NCBI RefSeq assembly: GCF_009828115.1
Contig: NZ_WTYL01000002.1
Span: forward strand, 62,001 to 126,000
From: Allopontixanthobacter sediminis
GTDB taxonomy: Bacteria; Pseudomonadota; Alphaproteobacteria; Sphingomonadales; Sphingomonadaceae
Direction of reading: 5' to 3'
DNA length: 64,000 nt
Positions within the stretch are counted from its first letter, which is position 1; every line of letters begins with the position of its first letter. The notes below the pieces were generated by a model that saw only the letters and a program-made list of their open reading frames with translations, was not told the DNA's origin and did not search any database. The position numbers were made by a program, and so were the translations under genes. Below, in pieces: positions 8,901 to 16,193 of this stretch.

Positions 8901-9973
8901 GGTTCGCGGTCGTTGGCATAGACGACATGGCACGATGCGCAGCCGGAATGGCGGTAATCGCCGGGCTGGTCGTTGGTGCCCATGAACCACATCAGCGGAT
9001 CGTTGAGGCGGGTCTTGTGGATGTTGAGCACCGGGATCGCCACGCGCAGGCCGGTGCCCATTCCGCGGTTGCTCTGCTTCAGGTCGGGCCGTCCCGGCTC
9101 GTCGAGGCGCTGGATGCTGCCGGTGGGATTGGGCAGGCCGATCTCGGGGAACTGGGTGTTGATGTTGCGCCCGCCGCGCTCGAACACGCGGAAAACATCG
9201 CCCGGCGGCGTAACCTGCCACGCGGGCAGCGGATACATCTCCGCCAACGCGCCGCGCGCCTTCTGCGCCTCGGTAAGCACGCCGGGTGTTTCGCCCGGGG
9301 AAACCAGCTTGGCCGGTTCGCCGTCACGGGTGAAAGCTTCGCCGAAGATGTAGTTCTTATATGGCACGATCCCGTTGTTGTAGGCTGCGCCGCCCCACAG
9401 CATCGCGCCCGTCGCCATGATCGACCGCTCGCCCGCGACGATGGTGTCCATATGGCACGAACCGCACGCTTCCCGGACAACCCGGTAATCGCTCGGGTTC
9501 ACAAACCGCACGAATTCCGGGCTTTCCTTGTTCAGCAGGGTGTAGCTCCGCTTGGGATTGGCGGAGGACGGGAAGTGCCAGCTTTCGGGCATGGTCGGCA
9601 GCACATGCGCGGCATCGCGCGCGGTGACATAGGCGATATCGTCATGGCTCAGCTGCGAATTGCCGGAGACCGACGGATTGCCGCCGTGGCAGTCGACGCA
9701 GCCCAGCCGGACGGCAGGCGTCTCGTGCATCGTCGGCGCGTCGCTCGCCGTATGGCAGGATGTGCAGCCGGAGGATTTTGCCAGCATCTCCTCAACCGTC
9801 TGCTGCGCGGGCGCCGCCGCAGCGATAACCCCGGCGGCGGCGTAATCGCGCTTGATTGGCTTTTCCCCGCCTGCTGCCATCGTGGTCTGGCTGTACCCGA
9901 TGGCCAGCGCGGCGCAGACCAGTGCGGTCCAGAAGGACAGCAGCCGAATGGAAAGATGGCGGGCAATCGGCAT
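5909..9973 (-). CDS. Decaheme cytochrome c fused to a C-terminal LVIVD beta-propeller
   Basis: A 1354-residue exported protein. The N-terminal signal peptide has a basic stretch and a hydrophobic core (TALVCAALAIG). Ten CXXCH motifs lie at about residues 69, 95, 172, 346, 438, 588, 616, 736, 746 and 852, widely spaced. A low-complexity charged insert rich in Gly, Lys and Glu separates two heme groups at about 395-425. From about residue 970 to 1290 there are five or more LVIVD-type repeats (GGFRVYDI, RGLVVVDLADP, DGVKLFDVTN, EGLVILDVKRPE, NGMKVLQL), which form beta-propellers in other surface proteins. It is the last gene of the minus operon and its start overlaps the barrel gene's stop (TGATG). 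It is probably periplasmic or surface-exposed and paired with that barrel. The substrate is unknown. Confidence 0.88.
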   Translation of the reverse strand: MPIARHLSIRLLSFWTALVCAALAIGYSQTTMAAGGEKPIKRDYAAAGVIAAAAPAQQTVEEMLAKSSGCTSCHTASDAPTMHETPAVRLGCVDCHGGNPSVSGNSQLSHDDIAYVTARDAAHVLPTMPESWHFPSSANPKRSYTLLNKESPEFVRFVNPSDYRVVREACGSCHMDTIVAGERSIMATGAMLWGGAAYNNGIVPYKNYIFGEAFTRDGEPAKLVSPGETPGVLTEAQKARGALAEMYPLPAWQVTPPGDVFRVFERGGRNINTQFPEIGLPNPTGSIQRLDEPGRPDLKQSNRGMGTGLRVAIPVLNIHKTRLNDPLMWFMGTNDQPGDYRHSGCASCHVVYANDREPRHSLTYAKYGRDGQSVTVDPTISGKLEPDHDDAHGAVKQPGSQSDEGHGQKEPGKEPVKEKGHPLRHVFTRSIPTAQCMNCHMHQPNIFLNSYLGYTMWDYESDAPAMWPKEQKYPTAEEVRAVHDRNPEGAAPKGNWADLDFTRNVYDLNKDLTDTQFADYHGHGWNFRAIFKRDRDGNLLDAAGAIVANDDPEKFRKEGEGKFVEIGTNPGKAVHMMDIHAEKGLQCADCHFAQDSHGNGMIYGEVANAIEIGCKDCHGTADAYPTLLTSGPAAPPKGNNLSLLRNPDGQRRFEWQTGENGRRQLIQRSIVDPKLEWVMSLTKDSVDPLAPDFNAKSARAKLMSKAGAETGKFEFGTGITPGERAHEDKEMACFTCHLSWTTSCGGCHLPIEANWKTKDHHYDNEETRNFATYNPQVARDQMFQLGKHQTTKGNQVAPVRSTSALILSSTNINRERIYVQQPPISAPGFSSQAFAPHFPHTVRLTETKTCSDCHLSEADDNNAIMSQLLLLGTNYVNFVGLNAWTGQEGGFEAIRVTEWDEPQTVLGSYLHKYAYPDYYRQFVEDNGRELKNWVRGKAFDANLSGETKAYEEFANVHEGTSGRVGCLQMRGEYMFVAEGSGGFRVYDIAAIGNKGFSERIVTAPFSAMGQDTQVKSKNATCMALPTMQPINPLRNTPEMQETNQEQAFLPIYSYAAVTDAEEGLIMVNVNTMADGEFRNNRLSRAVTWNEGGVLDGARHIILAGEIAYITAARGLVVVDLADPLKPQLVAVREMNDARASAIQFRYLWVTDSDGVKLFDVTNLRNPVPVPSGTVALADARRMYIARTFAYVAAKGEGLVILDVKRPEAPKIYQRVTLDGTLNDAEDVVVGSTNASLFAYIADGVNGMKVLQLTSPSSQPNFYGFSPPPKPELIAFAKTKGPAIAMSKGLDRDRAVDETGGQMAVFGRLGSRPFTRAEMEKLFLTSGGIPWKVSDEPDMNAWVGSYGGPWRSAGK

Positions 9974-11847
9974 CAGTAGGTCAGGATCACGTTTGCGAGC
10001 ACGGAGTAGTATTCCTTGTCCTGGCCGAGATTGTCGAACAGATCGCGAAATCCATTCCCCGAAATCAATGTCGCCGCGCTGAGCCGCATGACGATGTTCT
10101 GGGTTGCCTTGGGCCGCCAGATCGCGGCGGCGCTCAAATCCCAGCCGATATCCGCCGGAATGCTACCTTCATTACGCAGGACCTGCAGCGAAGTGGTGTC
10201 TTCGAACCACAGATGGTTGGCGTTGGTCGACAGACGGAATTCCGGCGTCAGGTCGAAATCGGCGCCCGCGCCCGCCAGGATCGTGCCGGGATTGTTGAAA
10301 TTGCTTTGCCCTTGTTCCTTCGAGGAACGCAGCGAATTGAGAATGCCGTTGCGGCCATTGAGGCTGATCGCGCGGCCGCCCCCCGCAAAGGGGATCGTCT
10401 GCCGGATCCAGTAAGACGTATCGGCGCCGGCGAAAATCGGGTTCTCGAACACCGCATCATAACCGGTCTCGGTATCGTCATAGGGATCGCCGTCGCCGCT
10501 GGCCCACATCCCGGACAGGCGAAACCGCATCCAGTCCTTGTCATAACTCGCCTCTGCCGCTGCGAAAAATGCGCGGATGTTTGCCGGGCGGTCGGTGAAG
10601 AAACTGTTCCGGTCTTCGCCCAGCGCGGCATAGGCGCTGGCGGTCAGATTCACCCGGCCAATCCGGCCATCGGCGTTATAGCCTAAGTAAAATGCGTCAT
10701 ACTCCCGGCCTCGCAGCGTCCCGAGCAGCGCCGGGCGGACCGGAAAGCCGTTATCGTCGACCTCGACATCGTCCGCCTCGCGGTTGCGGTTGTAGGCCAG
10801 GGTGACCTGGCTGGTCAGCGCGGGGATCAGGAAATCCTGGCGGTAGGCGTTGGCGATGATCAGGAAATCGTCGCGCGGGGACTGGAGCACCGCGTTCAGC
10901 CCGCTGTTGGTGTCTTTTTCCAGCCGCCAGAACGCTGCGACATTATACTGGAAACGGTTGTTATCCCGAGTACCGAAAAATCGCAGGCCCAGTTGCTGGT
11001 CCTGGAACAGGAAGCCGCGGAAATCGGCCTGGAACGGCTGGATGCCGATACGCACGGAATCGAAGTCGAACCGGTCCGACGTGTTGCGGATGTGATAATC
11101 GAAGAACAGTTCCTGCACGCCGAGGAAATGGTCGAGCCGGTGCGGCGGCTTCGATGGCTCCACGAACAAGACCCGCTTTTCAGGGACATCGACATAATTG
11201 ACGTTGAGCGCGAAGGTGGCGCGGTATTCGACATCGGGCGGTTTATAGGCGGTGTTTCCCTTCAGCAGCGCCGCGCCGAGGATGAAGGTCTGTGACAGGA
11301 CGATGCTGGCTTCATTGCCGAACACATCCAGCCGGTCCGGGTCTTCGGTGGTTTGCACCCCGACCGGGATCGGGAAAGTCCGCGGTTCGAACACCGTGTC
11401 GCTGATCGCGTTGGCGACGAAGAACCAGTCGTTGCCAGTGATCGGCAGCCACGGCACCTTGTCCGGATTGATCGGGCGGTCACCCTTGTAAGTGTTCTGG
11501 TTGTAGGGATCGAACAAGCGTTCCTTGACCACTCCCAGCGTCTCGATCAGCCGCCAGCGGTCGGGGATCGGGATCTGGTCGGTCGGGAAAGCTTCCGGCG
11601 GCGGGGCCCTAAGCGCGCCCTCGTTGCGCTGGGTCACCGCGTCGGGCAATTCGCCGACATAGCCTGGACGGCGGCGGCCATCTATGATTTCGGGATCGAC
11701 CGGCGGAATTTCGTCCTGATCGGTTTCGGGCGGGGGCGCTTCCACGTTCGCCGGTAATTCCACCGGCACCTGACGGATTTCGGCCGGCGGGATCGCCTGC
11801 AGCACCAGCGGAAGGAGGATCGCTGCCGACATTACAGCCCTTCGCAC
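9973..11847 (-). CDS. Outer-membrane beta-barrel protein of a putative porin-cytochrome pair
   Basis: The 624-residue product has a signal peptide (MRRAV followed by a hydrophobic stretch). A Pro/Glu/Asp-rich linker covers about residues 25-75. A long region of alternating amphipathic strands follows (LNVNYVD, VRIGIQPFQADFRGFLF, FRLSGMWASG) and ends in VILTY. A terminal aromatic residue after alternating hydrophobics is the usual BAM recognition signal. I recognise no porin family by name, and it is not clearly MtrB. The start at 11847 overlaps the upstream stop by 16 bases; an ATG at 11832 is also possible (TAATG) but gives a poorer signal peptide. Its stop overlaps the start of the decaheme-LVIVD gene, so the two are almost certainly translated together. 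Stoichiometric coupling suggests a barrel that holds or feeds the cytochrome. Confidence 0.75.
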   Translation of the reverse strand: MRRAVMSAAILLPLVLQAIPPAEIRQVPVELPANVEAPPPETDQDEIPPVDPEIIDGRRRPGYVGELPDAVTQRNEGALRAPPPEAFPTDQIPIPDRWRLIETLGVVKERLFDPYNQNTYKGDRPINPDKVPWLPITGNDWFFVANAISDTVFEPRTFPIPVGVQTTEDPDRLDVFGNEASIVLSQTFILGAALLKGNTAYKPPDVEYRATFALNVNYVDVPEKRVLFVEPSKPPHRLDHFLGVQELFFDYHIRNTSDRFDFDSVRIGIQPFQADFRGFLFQDQQLGLRFFGTRDNNRFQYNVAAFWRLEKDTNSGLNAVLQSPRDDFLIIANAYRQDFLIPALTSQVTLAYNRNREADDVEVDDNGFPVRPALLGTLRGREYDAFYLGYNADGRIGRVNLTASAYAALGEDRNSFFTDRPANIRAFFAAAEASYDKDWMRFRLSGMWASGDGDPYDDTETGYDAVFENPIFAGADTSYWIRQTIPFAGGGRAISLNGRNGILNSLRSSKEQGQSNFNNPGTILAGAGADFDLTPEFRLSTNANHLWFEDTTSLQVLRNEGSIPADIGWDLSAAAIWRPKATQNIVMRLSAATLISGNGFRDLFDNLGQDKEYYSVLANVILTY

Positions 11848-13808
11848 ACATTCTGCGAGGCGGTGTCGAGGAACGGCGCGAACGGGCAGCTGATATAGCG
11901 CAGCCGCACCAGCCGCCCGCCGACATTCACCTGGATGCGGTCGGCGCGGATTGCCGGGGGCGCGTTGCCGATGCCGCCAACGCGCAATCCGGCGTTATGC
12001 AGACCGAGGAAGCTGACCATGTCGTCCTGGTCGATCCCGTCACCCGACACGCCAATCCCGCCGACCAGCACATTGCCACGGTAGATCGGGACCGAACCGG
12101 GGAAAATCTGGATGCCGTTGGCAATTCGCTTCGTGCCCGTGGGGGCATCCGGCAGCTGGGTGCATTCCTGCGGCGTGTCGGCGGAGGCGCCGTTCGAGGC
12201 GATGAAGCCAAGATGAGCTACGATGTCGGCTGTCACCAGATCAAGCTGGAGACCGACCGCAAACGGGCTGAACAGTGCTGGGTCAGGCACGGAGAAAGGT
12301 CCCGCCAGCGTTCCGATCTCGCCATCGGGGAAATAGGGGCGAGACAGGTTTCCGCCCGACCGATCGGCAAAGGCGACCGCGCCGGTTAGAGCGGTCGGAT
12401 CGCCCAGGAAGCTCCGCACCCGGGGGACGTAGGCGGCCACGACCGCCGGGCCTGCCGACAGCTGCTGCGCAGCGACGCTGTTCGAGAAGAACGCCGCCGT
12501 ACGGGCTTTCTGCAGCGCCACGTCGGTGCCGAATATCGGCCCGTCAGGCGACCGGACAAGCCCGAGGATCTGTCCATTGGTGTCCACCACGCTGATCGAG
12601 GCCTGCATCCGGCTGTCGAGCGGACGGCGTATCTGTGCTCGCGCGCGCGATAGGACGGCAAAGGCTTCCTCGAGGATTGCGCGGGCTTCTGCTGCGGTTA
12701 GCGCGGACGCTCCGTCCGTGCCCGCCCGGATCGGATAGCGGTTGTTGCCCGTTCCGTCGGTCAGCACCCAGGCGTCGCGGTTGGCAAATTCCGCCGCCGT
12801 GCTGACGCGAATGCCCGAAGTCTCGCTGCCGTAGGTGGTGCCGGACCAGATCGAGCCATCGTTGTACCCCGCGACCGCCACCAGCGAGCCCTCGCCGCTG
12901 ACCGAAGCGAAACTGGTGGTTAGCGGCCCGATATCGGCGGTGGTCATATCGCTGAAGCGCAGCGTCGTGCCGTCCACCGGAATGCGGTCTGCGGTAATTT
13001 CGATCGGCGGCGCGAAGCCCTGAATGCCCGCCAGCGCGACCGCTTCTTCGGCGTCGCTATCCCAGTCCAGGATGTTGTCGTCGAAGCCGTAGTCACCGTC
13101 ACCGGCCACCCCGATGCCGCCCACGACCACGCCGTTCTTGTAAATCGGGAACCCGCCGGGGTCCGCCGCGAGACCGAGGGGGGAACGCTTGGGGCCAACA
13201 AAAGCGCCCGCACCGCCGCCCGTGACGAACCGCTGGCTGAGGTCGGAACAAGGCAACTGGCTGAATTGCACCCCGAACAGCGGCCCGCTTTCCAGCCCCA
13301 CGGTGGTGGGCGCCGGGGGGAAATGCTGCTGCACAATCTGACTGGCGGTGCGGGTGGAGAACGCGTTTCCACCGCTCGACAGATAGGCGCCGGTAATGGC
13401 CTTGGCGATGGCCGCTGCGGTGGAAGGCACGGCGGCCCCCTGTAACCCGACGCCCTGCCCAGGCGCGGCGATGCCGCCGATCTGCTTGCTGCTGAGTGTA
13501 GTGGTGGCGGGCGCGCCTGACATCGCGAATACGGCGAGGACGTTGCCCACCCGGTCGGTCACCGCAATGGTAGACCGGAGGCCCCTCGTGCGCGCCTCGC
13601 CGATCGCCTGCGCCAGCACGCGCTGAACGTCGACGGCTGACAACGCTTCCGCAGCCGGATCGGCGAACAGCCTGCCGGATGCGGGCGGAGTTGGGGTGGG
13701 TGCGGGGCCGCCGCCAATCGGTGAAGTCGTCTGACCGTCACCCCCGCCGCAGGCAGCGAGCGCCAGCGCCCCGGCGAGACAGCTGATTTTGCCAAGGCGG
13801 CTGGCCAT
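11832..13808 (-). CDS. Lipoprotein with two GlcG/HbpS-type heme-binding domains
   Basis: A 658-residue lipoprotein. The signal ends in LAAC (lipobox) followed by a Gly/Thr/Pro-rich linker. Two copies of a GlcG/HbpS-like domain follow, at about residues 55-340 and 370-640. Each contains the family's closing motif, GFPIYKNGVVVGGIGVAGDG in the first and SVPIYRGNVLVGGIGVSGDG in the second. HbpS in Streptomyces binds heme and iron and senses redox stress. GlcG proteins are often of unknown role. Here the protein is probably membrane-anchored in the periplasm and could shuttle or sense heme for the cytochromes around it. Its start overlaps the pentaheme gene's stop (TGATG). Tandem duplication with a lipid anchor is uncommon for this family as I know it. 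Confidence 0.78.
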   Translation of the reverse strand: MASRLGKISCLAGALALAACGGGDGQTTSPIGGGPAPTPTPPASGRLFADPAAEALSAVDVQRVLAQAIGEARTRGLRSTIAVTDRVGNVLAVFAMSGAPATTTLSSKQIGGIAAPGQGVGLQGAAVPSTAAAIAKAITGAYLSSGGNAFSTRTASQIVQQHFPPAPTTVGLESGPLFGVQFSQLPCSDLSQRFVTGGGAGAFVGPKRSPLGLAADPGGFPIYKNGVVVGGIGVAGDGDYGFDDNILDWDSDAEEAVALAGIQGFAPPIEITADRIPVDGTTLRFSDMTTADIGPLTTSFASVSGEGSLVAVAGYNDGSIWSGTTYGSETSGIRVSTAAEFANRDAWVLTDGTGNNRYPIRAGTDGASALTAAEARAILEEAFAVLSRARAQIRRPLDSRMQASISVVDTNGQILGLVRSPDGPIFGTDVALQKARTAAFFSNSVAAQQLSAGPAVVAAYVPRVRSFLGDPTALTGAVAFADRSGGNLSRPYFPDGEIGTLAGPFSVPDPALFSPFAVGLQLDLVTADIVAHLGFIASNGASADTPQECTQLPDAPTGTKRIANGIQIFPGSVPIYRGNVLVGGIGVSGDGIDQDDMVSFLGLHNAGLRVGGIGNAPPAIRADRIQVNVGGRLVRLRYISCPFAPFLDTASQNVCEGL

Positions 13809-15238
13809 CAGCGGAGCGTTCCTATGGCGCTGGCCGCCTGACCGAGAGCAGAACGGAACTGCGCCGGACGGTAGGTTTCCGGTGTGCGCACCGCGGCATA
13901 GGCCCGGTTGATGTTCGCCCGGATACCGGCAGCGGCGCCCACCGTGATCCGTCCCTCGCGGACCATCGCGTTGAGCAGCGTATCGACGGCCATGACCGCT
14001 TGCGAGGATCCCGCGTAATCGGTGAAGCGCGGGCCAGTAACGGTTCCGGCAATCGCCGCCACCACGGTGAACGCGTCATCACCCGCATAGCTCCGCTGCG
14101 CGAGCGCGTCGGACAACGCTCCGGCCTCCCCACGCAGTTTCTGCGCGGCGGCGGCGGCTTGCGAGCGGCCTTGTCCCATCGCGCGGTGGAAATCCTTGCT
14201 GGCCGCGTCGAAGGCGGCGGCACGGCCAGGCACCAACGCGCGCGACACGGCAGACAGCATGATGATATTTTCGTCATTATAAGGCGCGAGGCCGAACGGG
14301 ATCGGCCGACCGGGATTGGTTTCGAACGTCCGGTTGGCCTGCGGCCCGTCCTGGATTGCGCGGTGACAGCTGTGACAATCGTAGAAGTAATATTCGGGAA
14401 ACACGCCATTGGTGCCGAACTTGTCCTGCGCGAACAGGTCGGTGGAGCGGCGTACCGCTTCGGCCTGTCCGACTGCCCACATCCGTACACTGCTCGGCCG
14501 GCCCTTGCGGGCAACATAGTCCGCGTCGATATCGTAATGCTGCTGCAGGGCGGTGAACAGGTCGAGTTCGAACGCGACCCGCGGATGGCCTGCCGCCATC
14601 ATCGAATGGCTGACGAACTGGCCGGTGTCGCTGCTGCCGAGATGGCAATCGAGGCAGACCTTTGCTGCAACTTGCGGGCGCTCGAGCGGCACCAAACCGT
14701 TGGCGATATTGGACGTGTGGGTGGCGGGCACTGCGTAATGGCTTGCGATCCAGCCCGATGCAGCGCCGTGACATGTCTCGCAGCCGACCCCGTCCGAGGT
14801 CTGGAAACGCGGTCCCTGGCTGGCTGGCGCGACATAGGTCGCATGGCATCCAAGGCAGGCAGAAGCGGACGTGGCGGCACCGAGACCCAGGTCGGCAGCG
14901 ATCTTCTTGCCGCGCGGACTGGCGATCGCGGCATAGGCGCGGCTGTGCGCACCGGTGGCGGACGAGGGTTCCTGCCAACTGGCGATTTCATCCTGGCGCA
15001 CGACCTCGCCGTTGCCCTCGGCGCGGCCATGACAGGTCGAACCGGCGCAAGTGGCAACGCCTTCAAAACGCGCGTTGCCGCTTGCCGCCTGCGCGCCTAA
15101 TGGTCCGATGCTGTCGACAAGCAGGAACACCGCCAGAACTATCGGCAGCACGATCGACAAAGACCACGGCGGGAGCAATCCCGCCTGGCGTGCCTGTTCA
15201 GCGTACCACGTCACGTCATTGCCCTCCCCTATGGGCAT
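13808..15238 (-). CDS. Membrane-anchored pentaheme cytochrome c (c554-like)
   Basis: A 476-residue protein. The ATG at 15238 is preferred over 15274 because GGGGATC lies just upstream and the first residues of the longer form look like shadow sequence. One N-terminal hydrophobic helix (about residues 25-45) acts as anchor or signal. Heme motifs are an unusual CX4CH (CAGSTCH, about 63), then CLGCH (about 130), CETCH (about 157), CLDCH (about 199) and CHSCH (about 291), giving up to five hemes. The C-terminal 150 residues are Ala-rich, helical and heme-free. The layout recalls cytochrome c554-type multiheme proteins. It is likely a periplasmic intermediate between the inner-membrane and outer-membrane parts of the system. 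A second in-frame ATG downstream cannot be excluded. Confidence 0.8.
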   Translation of the reverse strand: MPIGEGNDVTWYAEQARQAGLLPPWSLSIVLPIVLAVFLLVDSIGPLGAQAASGNARFEGVATCAGSTCHGRAEGNGEVVRQDEIASWQEPSSATGAHSRAYAAIASPRGKKIAADLGLGAATSASACLGCHATYVAPASQGPRFQTSDGVGCETCHGAASGWIASHYAVPATHTSNIANGLVPLERPQVAAKVCLDCHLGSSDTGQFVSHSMMAAGHPRVAFELDLFTALQQHYDIDADYVARKGRPSSVRMWAVGQAEAVRRSTDLFAQDKFGTNGVFPEYYFYDCHSCHRAIQDGPQANRTFETNPGRPIPFGLAPYNDENIIMLSAVSRALVPGRAAAFDAASKDFHRAMGQGRSQAAAAAQKLRGEAGALSDALAQRSYAGDDAFTVVAAIAGTVTGPRFTDYAGSSQAVMAVDTLLNAMVREGRITVGAAAGIRANINRAYAAVRTPETYRPAQFRSALGQAASAIGTLR

Positions 15239-15470
15239 GATTTGATCCCCGGGCGGACAGTGGCCGCAAAACACCGTGTTGCCAACTGACCTGCACCGGA
15301 AAATGTGAGGTCGCCCTCGGTTCGCATTCGCATTCCCCCACCCCGAGCTGCCGTAATAGCCGGGCTACGCCCCGTAAGGAGCTCCAGAATTTCGTGCGAC
15401 CTGCGGTATTTGCACCGCTCGATTTATTTTGCTGCGGCTCCGTGCGGGAACCCTGCCGCAGCCAAAGACA
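15239..15470. other. Intergenic gap inside the minus operon
   Basis: This 232-base gap separates the FecR-like gene from the pentaheme gene. It holds an interrupted inverted repeat just after the FecR stop (GCTGCGGC around 15431 and GCCGCAGC around 15456) without a T-run, so it could be an mRNA-processing hairpin rather than a terminator. I see no convincing promoter and no small ORF with a ribosome site. The gap makes it possible that the cytochrome genes are transcribed separately from the cyclase-FecR pair. Confidence 0.4.
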
Positions 15471-16193
15471 TTACATCAGCGCCGATGAAAGCAGCTCCAA
15501 CTGGCCGGTGCATCCCTTGGCAATCAACGCCGCGGCGAGGTCTTCGGGATTGTCCGGCTGCGTGTCGAGGACTGCAAACGTTACGTTTGTGGCTGGTTCG
15601 ATTCCGGGGCCGGCGATGGTGTAGCTCGCGCCGTCCTCGACCGGCATCTGGGCAAGGTTCCAGTCGGTCGAAGTCGAACCTTCGGCAAAGGCCAGATGCA
15701 TGTGGTTCTGCGCTGCATTGCCGACCATGTATGTGGGCGCACCCTCAGCGAGCGGGCGCCACAATTGCACCGCCGCGCCATCGGCGATGCACATCGTGCC
15801 CGATTGGGTAACATCGACATACCATATGTTGGACCGCGTGACCGGAGCGCCGGTCAGGTCGCCGCGCACCGCACCTGTCCGGACCCGCGCCGCATCGCGC
15901 TGGCGGGTCAGGGTGGCGAAGGTCGAGCGCTTGGCCGCGCCGCGCGCGCCGACGCGGTGGCTTCCGGCACCACTGATGACGCGGGTACCGGCGCTACCAA
16001 GAACGGTGACGGTATCACCTGATTTGAGAGTAATCTGCTCGCTTGAACCCAGCTTCTTGCCGACCGGGAACTGCCCCGCGGAGGGTCCGCTGGATGCCAC
16101 CACCACTTCGGCAAGCGCCGCAGACGGGAGGACGACCGCGACCGACGCACAGGCCAAAGCCGCGCCGATCGAGAAATTTCTAACCAAGTACAT
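15471..16193 (-). CDS. Exported FecR-like protein
   Basis: A 240-residue protein with a clear Sec signal peptide (ALACASVAVVLPSAALA). The start is supported by GGGGGGAA seven bases upstream and lies inside the last codons of the cyclase gene (14-base overlap). After the signal comes a small beta-rich domain at about residues 28-85 (GKKLGSSEQITLKSGDTVTVLG) resembling the FecR fold. A region with a Cys pair (TMCIADG and KGCTG) and a C-terminal domain I cannot name follow. FecR-domain proteins commonly sit beside CHASE2-cyclase genes and are thought to signal in the periplasm. Here it would be a periplasmic partner or ligand for the cyclase sensor domain. No metal or heme site is evident. Confidence 0.68.
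   Translation of the reverse strand: MYLVRNFSIGAALACASVAVVLPSAALAEVVVASSGPSAGQFPVGKKLGSSEQITLKSGDTVTVLGSAGTRVISGAGSHRVGARGAAKRSTFATLTRQRDAARVRTGAVRGDLTGAPVTRSNIWYVDVTQSGTMCIADGAAVQLWRPLAEGAPTYMVGNAAQNHMHLAFAEGSTSTDWNLAQMPVEDGASYTIAGPGIEPATNVTFAVLDTQPDNPEDLAAALIAKGCTGQLELLSSALM

Noticed and set aside
7610-9979. 789-codon open frame on the plus strand opposite the decaheme-LVIVD gene
   Set aside because: It is antisense to heme motifs and has no ribosome site or recognisable domain. Long open antisense frames are expected in GC-rich DNA.
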